Source: Owenia fusiformis (Eukaryota > Annelida > Polychaeta > Sabellida > Oweniidae). From it: a stretch of 64,000 nt of DNA. A model generated the notes under the pieces. That model searched no databases. It was not told the origin of the DNA and saw only the letters and a program-made list of their open reading frames with translations. The position numbers were made by a program, and so were the translations under genes. Where the stretch lies: assembly GCA_903813345.2 (NCBI GenBank), contig CAIIXF020000003.1, positions 2,322,109 to 2,386,108 of the forward strand, read 5' to 3'. How positions within the stretch are numbered: the first letter of the stretch is position 1; each line of letters begins with the position of its first letter. Positions 26,501 through 34,956 of this stretch are shown piece after piece.

Positions 26501-29500
26501 GAGGAAAATCATGAAATACCCTATTATCGCCCATATATGAACGGCTCAAAAATCCCTGGGATTCGTAATTTTAAGACATCACCTCCAGAATTTAGGAGAC
26601 GCACTGTGCGTTTATTAGAGAGAATGTGGTACATTTTTTCCCAACTGACTGTAGGGACTGAGGGATATACACATATTTTCATAGGTATCCAAAACAGACC
26701 AAACATAACAGCTGTATCTCCTGCCTACTGTCAGGGGTTTCATTAGCAGCAGGCAACAGGTGATTTTCACTGGTTGTTTTCACAAAATTGCCTGTTGTTT
26801 TTAGGGACTTTTCAACTTTTCTTTGTTAAATTAATGATTTCCATTAATTTTGCCTGTTGTTTTCATTTATTTAGTCTGTTGTGAGAAATTCTAGTGAAAT
26901 CCCTGACTGTGGTTCCTGAAACATTCAACCATCAAAGATTTTCATATACATACACATATACATATTTTTTGTGAATATTTGTAAAATCCTTTTAAAGAGT
27001 GAAAAGTTTTCAAATTAATTGTTAATTTTTCCAAGGTAAACTATATATTCCTACTAGTCATATACCTAGAACCACATATATTGGCCAATGTAATATCATA
27101 TTGGCCAATGTAATATCATATTGGCCAATGTAATATCATATTGGCCAATGTAATATCATATTGACAGCAAAACTGGAGAAAAACTGGCAATAGATGATAA
27201 AGTTGAATATGGATGAATTAATAATCAGATATCCATCAGAGTTTTTTTTATTTATTTTTTTTACATGGTACATTCCATAAACCAAACATTTGTATTCTTT
27301 ACTTGCCAATCACAATATGGCATTACAAGTCAAGGTTTAAGGTAACATGGTTCATTGTATTTGATAAAGAACAGCACCTTGCACTTTATGGCTGTTGAGG
27401 ACAAGGGTAGTCCTTTTCCAACAGGGTTCGGTTTTTAAAAAATCCAAGGATAGGTTCAAATTTGACAATTTTGGCTCAGAATTACTTGAAAAGTGCTCAA
27501 CATCATGAAAACTGTATGATTTTGATAGAATTTTTGGCCAGTAGTGGGTTTGCTTTAGCCTACTGTAATAAAACATCATTAAGTAAAGATACAGGACTAA
27601 ATAGAGTAATCGAATACACACACACACATTAAAAAAAACATAGCGCTTGTGTTTCTGATATTAGTCTTAAACCAATATCATTTCCAAACTTCTATCAAAA
27701 TAATTTGATGATTTTGTGGCTTATTGTGCGCATATTCTCCTGACCTACAAGGTCATTCTGTGTTGGCATTATTCCCCCAAATCCCCCTTCCCCCAGATAT
27801 AACATTGGGAACAGAGGACTATTCCACAAAACCCCCCTTCCCCCAGATATTTCATCGGTACCAGAGGACTATTTCCCTAAATCCCCCTTCCCCCAGATAT
27901 TTCATTGGTACCAGAGGACTATTTCCCTAAACCCCCCTTCCCCCAGATTTTTCATTGGTACCAGAGGACGATTTCCCTAAGTCCCACTCCACCCTTTTCT
28001 CGATATTTTTATGTCCCCACCACATAGTGTGGGGCCATATTGTCAGCCTAGGCGCGTCCGTCTGTCTGTCCGTCCGTCTGAATGAAGAAACCAATGCAGC
28101 AACAACAAATGATGTCCGTCCGTCTGTCCATACGTCCGGCAGTTTTCTCCAAAACCGCTACAGATATCACCTTCAAATTTTCAGGGATAACTTATGAGTG
28201 CATATAAATGTGGATGAATAAAAATTAGCTCGATAGCTACTTCCTGTCGGCCATTTTGAAGTCAAATGCTAAAATCCTTGTCTGCAAACTTTAAGGAAAA
28301 CGGCTTTACAGTTGCTTTTAAAACTTTAACATCTTGTTCAGCTCACTTCATTCTAGATCTGATTAGGTTTTGGACCTGTTAGCTCAGTCATGTCAGCCAT
28401 TTTGAATGTTTGAAGAAAAGTTAGCGCACGATAATACTTTGTATCATATTGAATGGTGTTTTTCAGTTTTCATACTTTAACTATTTAGTAGCTTTATAAA
28501 TAATTTCAGGTGTACTTTGTTGTAAAAGCCTATGTTATTGTTAACAGTAGTTATATGTGATAATTTTGTAAAAAGAAATCAGCAAAAACTCATAATCACT
28601 TTTTTATTGTCGGCCATTTTGGATTTTTCTGTCCTAAAATCTTGTCAGTAAAGTCTTGTCTACGCGTTTTCAGGTGAACCGTTTGGTAGATCAATTTCAA
28701 ATTTTCAGGGATGATTCTTAGTTTGAAAATCTAGATCTGATTAGTTTTTGGGCATTCTGGGTAAATGTCAAGGCAGCCATTTTGGATTTTCCGTCCTAAA
28801 ATCTTGTCTGTAAAGTCTTGTCTATGCATTTCCAGGTGAACCGTTTGGTAGATCAATTTCAAATTTTCAGGGATGATTCTTAGTATGAAAATCTAGATCT
28901 GATCAGTTTTTGGGCATTCTGGGTAAATGTCAAGGCAGCCATTTTGGATTTTCCATCCTAAAATCTTGTCTTTAAAGTCTTGTCTACGCATTTCCAGGTG
29001 AACCGTTTGGTAGATCAATTTCAAATTTTCAGGGATGATTCTTAGTATGAAAATCTATATCTGATTAGTTTTTGGGCATTCTGGGTAAATGTCAAGGCAG
29101 CTATTTTGGATTTTCCGTCCTAAAATCTTGTCTGTAAAGTCTTGTCTACGCATTTCCAGGTGAACCATTTGGTAGATCAATTTTAAATTTTCAGGGATGA
29201 TTCTTAGTATGAAAATCTAGATCTGATTAGTTTTTGGGCATTCTGGGTAAATGTCAAGGCAGCCATTTTGGATTTTCCGTCCTAAAATCTTGTCTGTAAA
29301 GTCTTGTCTAAGCATTTCCAGGTGAACCGTTTGGTAGATCAATTTCAAATTTTCAGGGATGATTCTTAGTATGAAAATCTGGAACAGATTAGTTTTTTGG
29401 CATTCTGGATAAATGTCAAGGCAGCCATTTTGGATTTTCTGTCCTCAAATCTTGTCTATAAAGTTTTGTTTACATGTTTTCTGGTTAACTGTGTGACGGA

Positions 29501-31946
29501 TCAATTTCAAATTTTCAGGGGTGGTTCTTAGTATGAAAATCTGACTGAACTGACTTATTTTTGGCATTCTGGGTAAATTTTATGGTGGCCATTTTGGATT
29601 TTCCGTCCTCAAATTGTGTCGGTAAAGTCTTGTCTACTCATTTTTAGGATAACCATTTGACGGGATCATCCATAGGTGGGGACATTTTGTACACATTTGT
29701 GTTCTTGTTTTGGTATTGCTATGGTCCTAGAATGAAGGAGGTGTATGAAATACATTATTTTCCTAAATCCATCCCCACTCCATCTCCCCAATATGTCATT
29801 GATGGTGCTATGGAACTGAATCCATCTCCACTCCATCTCCCAAATATGTCATAGATGGTGTTATGGTACTGAATCCATCCCCACTCCATCTCCCCAATAT
29901 GTTAATTATTGATGGTGCTATGGTACTGAATCCATCCCCACTCCATCTCCCCAATATGTCATTGATGGTGTTATGGTACTAAAAATGTTAATGCCTCTGA
30001 AAATCAATATATTTATTTGTTTCAACTTGTGATTGCTTTAAAGTTGTGGCATTGAGGCCACTCCAGGTTTGGAGGTGTACAAAGGTGGGATCTATATGGA
30101 AGAAAAGGCTGAGGCTTTTGTAAGTCAAACATTTTAGCTCCCCCTCCCAATAAAATCAAAATTGAATATTTTCAATCTCCTCTTTATTAGGTTATTGTTT
30201 TTATGTCACCACCAGTTATAGTCTCTAACTTTTTTCTGGGTGGTGTTAGGTGGTCAGTGCTCCTAGTCTGTAGAAAATGGCAGGTGGTGACATTTGGCAA
30301 GTTAATGCCTTGTTATATTAGTTTACAAGCAATGAAGTGGAGAGCCTTGGTTTAAGGCATAATGTCCCCCATCTTGATCTATTTTGGTATTACACGTGTG
30401 TATGACTAAAGGAACACACTGATTTAACAGTATTTGATAAAAAAAAGTATGGAATGGAAGTATTTACTTCTCTTTTCTACCTTATTCAAAGATTCCATGG
30501 AGTTTCATCTCAATATCTATGAAAAATTTGGGAACTTCCGAAATGAAAAGTTTGGGAGCTTCGGAACACTTCAAGTTATTATACAATGTAGATTTCATAC
30601 GTTACTCAAAAGGTTAAAATAAGCAAGAAAAGGGTAATTTAAATTCAAAAATATCTGTAAGTACCTCAATTTGTTTATACCAAGGGTGATATATGGATCT
30701 TGTAAAATAATATTCACCATGTATTTGTCTTTGAATGACTGTTAAAAATAATGATCCATAAAATGTATACCTTTTCATATGTATTAGATGATTAAATGTT
30801 TACTTAATAAAAGACCACGTGTTGTATGGCAATTGATTTTAGAGAGTCATATCTTTCAACATGAGTACTTTCTGGCCATAAATACAATGGCTTTTATAAA
30901 AACAATATGTTTTCTTTCAAATGAAGTCCCCATGAGTGTAAAATATCAATCCAACTCTCTGAAAGATTATGGATTAAAAAGAGGATCTTGTTTTTCTCAA
31001 TTTAAACATATCGAAAGTCTCCTCTACACTATATTAACAATTTCCGAAAAGGGGGTGGGTATTGAAATGAGTTAAAGTTAAAAAACAAATATCCCATGTT
31101 ATTTTCCCATAGGGAAAACTGAAATCGAAAATTGATATCTTCAAAAGTAGACTTTCAATACCATTCTTTTTTTAAACATCCCTTAGACCCCTTGTTGAAT
31201 AATGTTTTCATGCAATAAAATTCAGAAAAAGAAGATCCTCTTTTGAGTAAATAAGCTCAATATTTTGAAAAAAAAAGTTGACATGGGGTCCGTATTCATA
31301 ATTTTTCGAATTGTTTGACTTATATTTTTATCATCATGGGTACTTCACTTGAAAGAAAACATATTGTTTTAATGAAAACTACTGTATTTATGCCCAGAAC
31401 GTACTCAGGGTGAAAGATATGACCGTCTAAAATCACTTGCCATACTGCACGTGGTCCTTTAATTTAATGTTATTTAATGTTGCAATTGTTTCAGATCAAC
31501 CATATAATATCAGTAGCTGGATGGGGAGTTGATCCTACTAGCGGAGTGGAATACTGGATTGGACGCAACTCATGGGGACAACCGTGGGTAAGTTGAATGA
31601 CCGTACATGGATCCTCATCGTTTGGGACTTTATCCACTTCTTGGGTCCAAAAGTTGTTTTTTTTATTTTGTGAAAATATCTGTCGACAATGTCATAAAGG
31701 AGTTGAAAATTCATCCTCTATGAAATCCAAATGATTTAATGCCAATATAATCTGTTGATAAAAAAAGAACAAACCGCCAAAATGTAATGTCACTTTATGA
31801 TATGTAATGCCAAATTTTGATTTGTGTTACAGGGAGAATCGGGCTGGTTCCGTATTGTCACCAGTATGTACAAGGGAGGTGAAGGAGACCATTACAATCT
31901 TGGTATTGAGAAGTCATGTGCCTATGCTGACCCAATCCTGCCCTAG
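13911..31946 (+). CDS. Cathepsin X/Z (papain-family lysosomal carboxypeptidase), complete gene with alternative exon 5
   Basis: Seven exons: 13911-14035, 17042-17160, 17600-17824, 18743-18893, one of four exon-5 versions (19861-19936, 24867-24942, 26030-26105, 30044-30119), 31495-31587, 31833-31946. All have matching phases and GT-AG borders. The spliced length is 903 nt with any single exon 5, so 300 residues, close to the family's usual length. Visible hallmarks are a signal peptide (residues 1-20), a short propeptide with the family's single Cys (GGCYDP), TYPRPHEY, the cathepsin X 'HIP' mini-loop in RNQHIPQY, CGSCW with the catalytic Cys, [17 protein letters not shown] with the catalytic His, and RNSWG with the catalytic Asn. 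The family removes single C-terminal residues in lysosomes or outside cells. Residues after CGSCW are GMGTT rather than the common A-[HF]-[AG]-ST, which is odd. A possible poly(A) signal is at 32764. No other protease family carries the HIP loop, so the call is secure. Confidence 0.95.
14178..15295. mobile_element. 1.1-kb element with ~150-bp terminal inverted repeats, in cathepsin intron 1
   Basis: The left end ATCAAGCACCCCAGGGCTGA reappears inverted at 15276-15295. Similarity continues through the 'ggtagagt', 'tatcaaagttggtgatgtaa' and 'ttggagactgggtc' segments of both arms. The interior has no coding region. Target duplication is not clear. It is a non-autonomous foldback-type DNA element. 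Confidence 0.75.
16059..16554. mobile_element. Foldback element, relative of 56929-57468, in intron 1
   Basis: The left arm (from CAACTTATT) and right arm (ending ATAAGTTG) are diverged inverted copies. Both carry ATCATTGGATCAATGTTGCT and 'ttacatacctca'. The right arm includes a segment ('catcgat...attccatcactttcaaaatgg' when inverted) shared with the element at 56929-57468, so they are one family. No coding capacity. Confidence 0.65.
17042..17160 (+). CDS. Cathepsin X/Z exon 2: propeptide end and mature N terminus
   Basis: It lies between ttttctag and gtaagt. It encodes [10 protein letters not shown], then [12 protein letters not shown], the start of the mature enzyme, and ends in the HIP mini-loop (RNQHIPQ), the insertion that gives cathepsin X its carboxymonopeptidase behaviour. 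Phase 2 in, phase 1 out. Confidence 0.95.
17600..17824 (+). CDS. Cathepsin X/Z exon 3: catalytic Cys
   Basis: It is flanked by ttattttag and gtaagt. It carries CGSCW with the nucleophile, [27 protein letters not shown] and [15 protein letters not shown], all strongly typical of cathepsin X. Right after CGSCW the chain reads GMGTT; papain-family enzymes nearly always have Ala there on the active-site helix, so this is a notable substitution. Ends phase 1. Confidence 0.95.
18013..18742 (+). repeat. Seven partial copies of cathepsin exon 4, 103-bp tandem repeat with repeated 3' splice sites
   Basis: Seven units (starts 18013, 18116, 18228, 18331, 18434, 18537, 18640) precede the real exon at 18743. 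All are 103 bp except the second, which has a 9-bp insertion (112 bp). Each unit is an acceptor (cccttattttacag), about 70 bp of exon 4 (TGC AAT GAA TTT GAC ... AAC TAC ACC) and a short link. In each, the exon frame ends at a TAA: just after NYT in most units, and earlier in units 1 and 4. No unit has a donor. Splicing exon 3 to any unit acceptor gives a truncated protein; only the last acceptor is productive. Confidence 0.92.
18743..18893 (+). CDS. Cathepsin X/Z exon 4: productive copy
   Basis: This is the last and only full copy of the tandem series. It begins at the eighth ttttacag acceptor and continues past the point where the others stop, through [20 protein letters not shown] to NGPI, ending at AG|gtatga. 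It encodes [10 protein letters not shown] and the segment before the exon-5 junction. Phase 1 in, phase 2 out. Confidence 0.95.
19265..19468. mobile_element. 204-bp mariner-type MITE
   Basis: TA-flanked (19263-19264, 19469-19470) with inverted ends CAGGGTGTCAAATAAATAT, the 'AGGGTGT' start being typical of Tc1/mariner-derived elements. It has no coding region. It lies in the intron between exon 4 and exon 5a. Confidence 0.8.
19560..19800. repeat. Degenerate minisatellite before exon 5a
   Basis: About four imperfect units of roughly 60-70 bp built on 'tgtgatacttatgccctatatcacc...gatattttacccc.aaatctcctttt'. Related sequence ('ccttatatcacctcgttaaggg') also precedes exon 5b. The intron flank was therefore duplicated with the exon. 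Confidence 0.6.
19861..19936 (+). CDS. Cathepsin X/Z alternative exon 5a
   Basis: A 76-nt open cassette between caccag and gtatgt. It completes the Ser codon of exon 4 and encodes [17 protein letters not shown] and eight further residues, in frame with exon 6. It keeps the conserved Cys-Gly and the GGI core but departs from the other versions at 'KWTEA' (others 'DAT' or 'EAT'). Length is exactly that of 5b-5d when the second of two adjacent possible donors (gtaagg, gtatgt) is used. Its upstream flank resembles that of 5b. It is the most diverged copy and might be rarely used. Confidence 0.75.
20297..23950 (+). mobile_element. Large non-autonomous repeat element 'B' with TTAGCTCACATGGTGAGC end
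   Basis: It begins AGCTCACATGGTGAGCTTTTGC, then TCCG/TCTG runs, and ends CACCATGTGAGC in inverted form. The body has several diverged units of about 300-400 bp with 'tctgtcgataggattcctgtttt', 'caaaatggccgccatttttg' and 'gaaataattttgttac'. The element is split by element A at 20422-22569; the uninterrupted form of the target is seen in its other units (for example near 22700). It interrupts a unit of the minisatellite that continues at about 23960. A partial inverse copy is at about 60430-61242. No coding capacity is seen. Confidence 0.7.
20422..22569 (+). mobile_element. Non-autonomous element 'A', long copy, nested in B
   Basis: Starts TATGTCCCCACCACATAGTG, then 'tgtggggccatattgtcggcctaggcgcgtccgtc', and ends GGTGGGGACATTTTGTACAC plus 'atttgtgttcttg'. 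The middle is a tandem array of about nine units with a period near 162 bp, each with 'ccattttggattttccgtcc', 'cttgtctgtaaagtcttgtcta' and 'gatcaatttcaaattttcaggg'. The 1.7-kb copy at 28010-29709 has the same ends and fewer units. No open reading frame. Confidence 0.75.
23960..24700 (+). repeat. Minisatellite, ~100-bp units, before exon 5b
   Basis: About seven units of roughly 100 bp, each with 'tcatgcaagtttacaagcatgattattagacttcactgcatg', 'tatattttcagtcattttc' and 'tacactcattcattctcattcaatcctctc'. Diverged units also flank exon 5a (19950-20290), so this array and the exon duplicates spread together. Each unit holds a weak acceptor-like 'tatattttcag'. Confidence 0.8.
24867..24942 (+). CDS. 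Cathepsin X/Z alternative exon 5b
   Basis: A 76-nt open cassette between tctactgacaccag and gtaagt, the best-formed splice sites of the four. It encodes [20 protein letters not shown] plus five residues, then joins [11 protein letters not shown] of exon 6. Spacing from GGIY to the catalytic His equals that in known cathepsin X. It is probably the default or ancestral version, though this is inference. Confidence 0.88.
25026..25195 (+). mobile_element. ~170-bp repeat element, copy 1
   Basis: Contains 'ttagcagcaggcaacaggtgattttcactgg', 'gatttccattaattttgcctgttgttttcatttatttag' and 'gagaaattctagtgaa'. A direct copy with clear inverted ends is at 26730-26907. Confidence 0.7.
26030..26105 (+). 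CDS. Cathepsin X/Z alternative exon 5c
   Basis: A 76-nt open cassette, [18 protein letters not shown] and then KEMKLQIG, in frame with exons 4 and 6. The donor is good (gtgagt). The acceptor is weak (accaaatgaaag, with a short pyrimidine tract about 25 bases upstream). That fits a regulated exon or one needing an activator. The coding sequence shows no damage. Confidence 0.82.
26730..26907 (+). mobile_element. 178-bp MITE, copy 2
   Basis: Inverted ends GTCAGGGGTTTCATTA and (inverted) GTCAGGGATTTCACTA. The interior is shared with 25026-25195. No coding capacity. Confidence 0.7.
27080..27163 (+). repeat. 20-bp tandem repeat, four units, CCAAT-containing
   Basis: Four near-perfect units of TATTGGCCAATGTAATATCA. 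TTGGCCAATG contains back-to-back inverted CCAAT boxes (ATTGGCCAAT is palindromic). It lies in the intron between exons 5c and 5d. Confidence 0.85.
27735..27995 (+). repeat. Minisatellite, ~53-bp units
   Basis: Four to five units with 'cccccttcccccagatatttcattggtaccagaggactatttccctaa'. It lies directly before element A copy 2. Confidence 0.8.
28010..29709 (+). mobile_element. Element 'A', short copy
   Basis: Same ends as 20422-22569 (TATGTCCCCACCACATAGTG; GGTGGGGACATTTTGTACAC). The central array has about seven 162-bp units. The TCCG tract after the left end is interrupted by a CAA-rich insert. It lies in the intron between exons 5c and 5d. Confidence 0.75.
29755..29985 (+). repeat. Minisatellite, ~55-60-bp units
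   Basis: About four units of 'aatccatccccactccatctccccaatatgtcattgatggtgctatggtactg'. It immediately precedes exon 5d. Confidence 0.8.
30044..30119 (+). CDS. Cathepsin X/Z alternative exon 5d
   Basis: A 76-nt open cassette between gattgctttaaag and gtaagt. It encodes [20 protein letters not shown] plus KAEAF, in frame. It keeps the Cys-Gly-Ile, Ala-Thr and GGIY core, and differs in the last eight residues next to the catalytic His (acidic, EEKAEAF, against basic and hydrophobic in 5b and 5c). Being nearest exon 6, it could also be the default exon. Confidence 0.86.
30810..31460. mobile_element. ~650-bp foldback element in the last large intron
   Basis: The left arm from AAGACCACGTGTTGTATGGC and the right arm ending GCACGTGGTCCTT are inverted copies. 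Both contain 'gagtcatatctttca'-type and 'aaacatattgttttca'-type segments. It ends about 35 bases before exon 6. TTAA occurs near both borders, but the junctions are not exact. Confidence 0.65.
31495..31587 (+). CDS. Cathepsin X/Z exon 6: catalytic His and Asn
   Basis: It lies between gtttcag and gtaagt. It encodes [27 protein letters not shown]: His of INH and Asn of RNSWG are the remaining catalytic residues. Phase 0 in and out. All four exon-5 versions splice to it in frame. Confidence 0.96.
31833..31946 (+). CDS. Cathepsin X/Z exon 7: C terminus
   Basis: From tgttacag. It encodes [20 protein letters not shown] to the end CAYADPILP and TAG at 31944. The GDPI/ADPI end is typical of the family. 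The 3' UTR probably runs to an AATAAA at 32764-32769. Confidence 0.96.
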   Translation, partial: GESGWFRIVTSMYKGGEGDHYNLGIEKSCAYADPILP

Positions 31947-32790
31947 GCAACACACAGTGGTGCACCCTGGGAAATTACATCATGTGACAGCAGCTGAGGA
32001 TAATATTATGAACAATAACAACCAAAGAACCATAACAACCAAAGGATAACTTCAATCGGATAACATTACAAACTGGTTATAAATCTTTTTATTCGTTAAA
32101 ATTGAAGATGATTCGTCAATTGATGAATTAAGGTGGAAGTAGAACAATTTCATTTTTATTTTGTCATACCCTGAAGATATGATGCAATATTGGGCTTCAT
32201 CTTTCTATCAAAGCCCAGAAGGTATCATCCTTCATGCACAATTTACTAGACCATCTCCTTCTTTGTTTTATCATTACAGATATTTTCTACAGCTATCACA
32301 AGATGTATATACCTGGTTGCCATATTTGCATTCAATTTGACAATTATATTTTTGTATTTGGCAACCCACGGGAATTTTTTTGAGTCTTATGTTGGGTACA
32401 ACTTTCACTTGTCTATATGTGTATTTTTGATCATTTCCTAGTTATACCTGTATCCTTTTGCCAATTTTTTTCAAAATCATGCACTTCAACGGCAAAATTA
32501 CCAATATTTCAGGGCAAAATTGCCAATATTTCAGGTTGCTCTTATCATGATTTGAGAAACTGCAAATGTGTGCTTCACAGACGTTATTTTGAAATTGTAT
32601 ATCCTAGTTAGTTTTTCTACCAAACTGGTATTTGTAAAACAGGGTTATTTTCAAATGGCGAATTAAACTGAATGTTGTCTGCTATCTGTTCTGTCCTTTA
32701 CTTTTGCAAATGTGTATTTTTAATAATGTGCAATTTTAAGTTATATACTCATATTGTATGTAAAATAAAAATTGTTTTTTGTTTATGAAA
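31947..32790 (+). other. Cathepsin X/Z 3' UTR
   Basis: No further coding frame. A short duplication, 'ggcaaaattaccaatatttcagg' and 'ggcaaaattgccaatatttcagg', lies near 32492-32535. AATAAA at 32764-32769 is the best candidate poly(A) signal. Confidence 0.55.
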
Positions 32791-33048
32791 TATCACTATT
32801 ATATGTAATATACAAAGATATTGCTCAATCATTCCAGAAAATTATGTTTGATAATTATTATGTGGTTAAAAAGATGTTACTACAAGCATGTAATTGTATG
32901 TACATTTATCGTATGATCTGGAAAATGAAACCTTCTGATTGGTCAGTTCTTGTGCTGTACCAACCTGTATTGCTACTTAGATTGTCCCCATTGATCGCAA
33001 TACAGAAAACATAGGTACGGAGGGGAAATTCTCAGTAGCAGAGGATCA

Positions 33049-33199
33049 CACGATAAAAACTTTAAAGAATGATTTGAAGTGCAATACAGGATATATTTGC
33101 TCTCGATATTCTGTATTGGCACTCGACTTCTTGTTCCAATACGGAATTTCTTGAGCAGAATATATCCTGTATTGCAATTCAAATCATTCGATAACTTAT
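33049..33199. mobile_element. Palindromic ~150-bp MITE 'P', copy 1
   Basis: Both arms carry AATGATTTGAA and GCAATACAGGATATAT in inverted form, around a centre with TCTCGATATTCTGTATTGGC. A direct copy is at 44632-44785. Confidence 0.75.
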
Positions 33200-34433
33200 A
33201 GCACTGCTAGAAAAGTCTCTTATCAAGTCCATGTCGTTGAGGTGAAATAGAAAATGTACGGTTTTAATAGTGATAAAATCTAATCATTGAGAAATACAGG
33301 GTGTCCATAACAGATAAAGTCAACACTTTATATAGACTTTGTATTGTAACTTGGCTTTGTGAAGATCCTGTATATGCCAGGTAGTTATTAAGCAGTAACT
33401 ACTATTTTATTGGGTAGTTCATGTTGATTGATAAATTTTTTAAATGGGTAAGACCAAGACCAGATCTAATGATTACCCCTACCATTACTCAAAAGTACAG
33501 GTGGACCTCTCTTTTAACCCTTAAATGGTTTTTGGGGTCCGTTTGGACCCCAGAGCTCATTCTTTGCAATAATAATATCAGAAATAATCATTCTATAAAC
33601 ATGAAATTCCATCTTATCCTCAATTAATTCAATTCCTTTCAGATAAAACAAACCAGATATAAATCGCATTAAGAGTTTTTGTGCTACCTGATGCCAAAGA
33701 ACATCACTATCACTGAAACATATTCAATTAATACAGTGTAATATACAGGATGGGCCAAAAAACCACCCCCTAGCCATTATTTCTGATAAATATTCATTTT
33801 TAACATGTACACCAAAAATGATATATCATTTTAAAGATAATTTAATTTGCAACAAAATGATATATAATAGAAGAATTTTCAACAACCCTGGCTTGAGATA
33901 TAACCATTTATGTGGCGTGGGGGTCAAAAAACACTTTTTCATTTTTCATCGATTTTTGCGAACAATAGCCTATTTCTACCAAATTTTACTGTTCAGTTAA
34001 AAATTGCAACATTGCCATGAGTCTTTCATAATTGGATATTATATATTTTTTTCATTCAGTTTTTGAACCATGCATGTGTATGCTTATAAAACAAATTCAT
34101 TTCTTCTTCAGTCTGTCCAAATATGGCTCAATAGACCCATTCCCAATTCCAATCAATTATACTCATTACTTTTGTTAAAATTGAAAACTTTAGATTTTAG
34201 AATTGCAAATTCCTGCAAAGCAGCCATTTTGAACTTTCTGAGGTACAAATCGGAAAAATAATACCATAATTGTGATCCACTCCAAAATTCCTTCAATTTG
34301 AGTATAATAAAGCCATACTTTGAAGGGATCGAAAAATTATTGCGAAATCGTACATTAGACGGCCATTTTGAATTTAACGAGGCTCGAATCAGAAGAAAGA
34401 TACAATATTTGCAATCTACTCTTAATTGCCTTT
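33200..34433. other. No gene; old repeat that hosts the LINE insertion
   Basis: Mostly non-coding repeat. The part from about 34000 shares 'tttgagtataataaagc.atactt' and 'ggccattttga' with 48501-48722, which has a GACG run and 'gaacctcgttctttgggataat'. The LINE fragment entered this kind of repeat. The frame 34298-34621 crosses the border and is not a gene. Confidence 0.5.
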
Positions 34434-34956
34434 CATTTGAGTATCTACCAGGTTCAAGGATAGTGGAGCTATCCTTTTTTCTAAAATTTGGGACTCCTTA
34501 CCATTACAGCTTAGGCAGGTGCCTACTATCTCTTCTTTCAAAGGCCAAATCAAAAAGCACTTCCAAAATTTTCAAAATATTCAGACAAATTCACAAAATT
34601 TATCTCTTCCCCGTAATTTAGAAATCAAACTGAACCAATTACGTGTTGGCCTCTTGTTAAATGCACATAAAATGGTCCACTCTTTTACAACTATCGATTC
34701 TGATGTATGTAGATGTGGTTTAAAACAAACCACAAAGCATTTCCTCTTACACTGTCGCCTCAACAATGATATAAGACACCAAATGCTTGACAGGCAAAAT
34801 GGATTATTCACCGTGCATGACATAAATTTCTCCTTTAACAATTTGAAACAAGATGATAAAATTGAAACTCTTTTGTACACGCCTAACCATCGACAAGGTA
34901 CAGTCACGTGACCGTGACAAAATATGCCGTAGTACACTTTTGATGTACAATGTCAC

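Noticed and set aside
34298-34621. 107-codon plus-strand frame
   Set aside because: It crosses the border between the older repeat and the LINE, and lies in a different frame from the LINE coding sequence.
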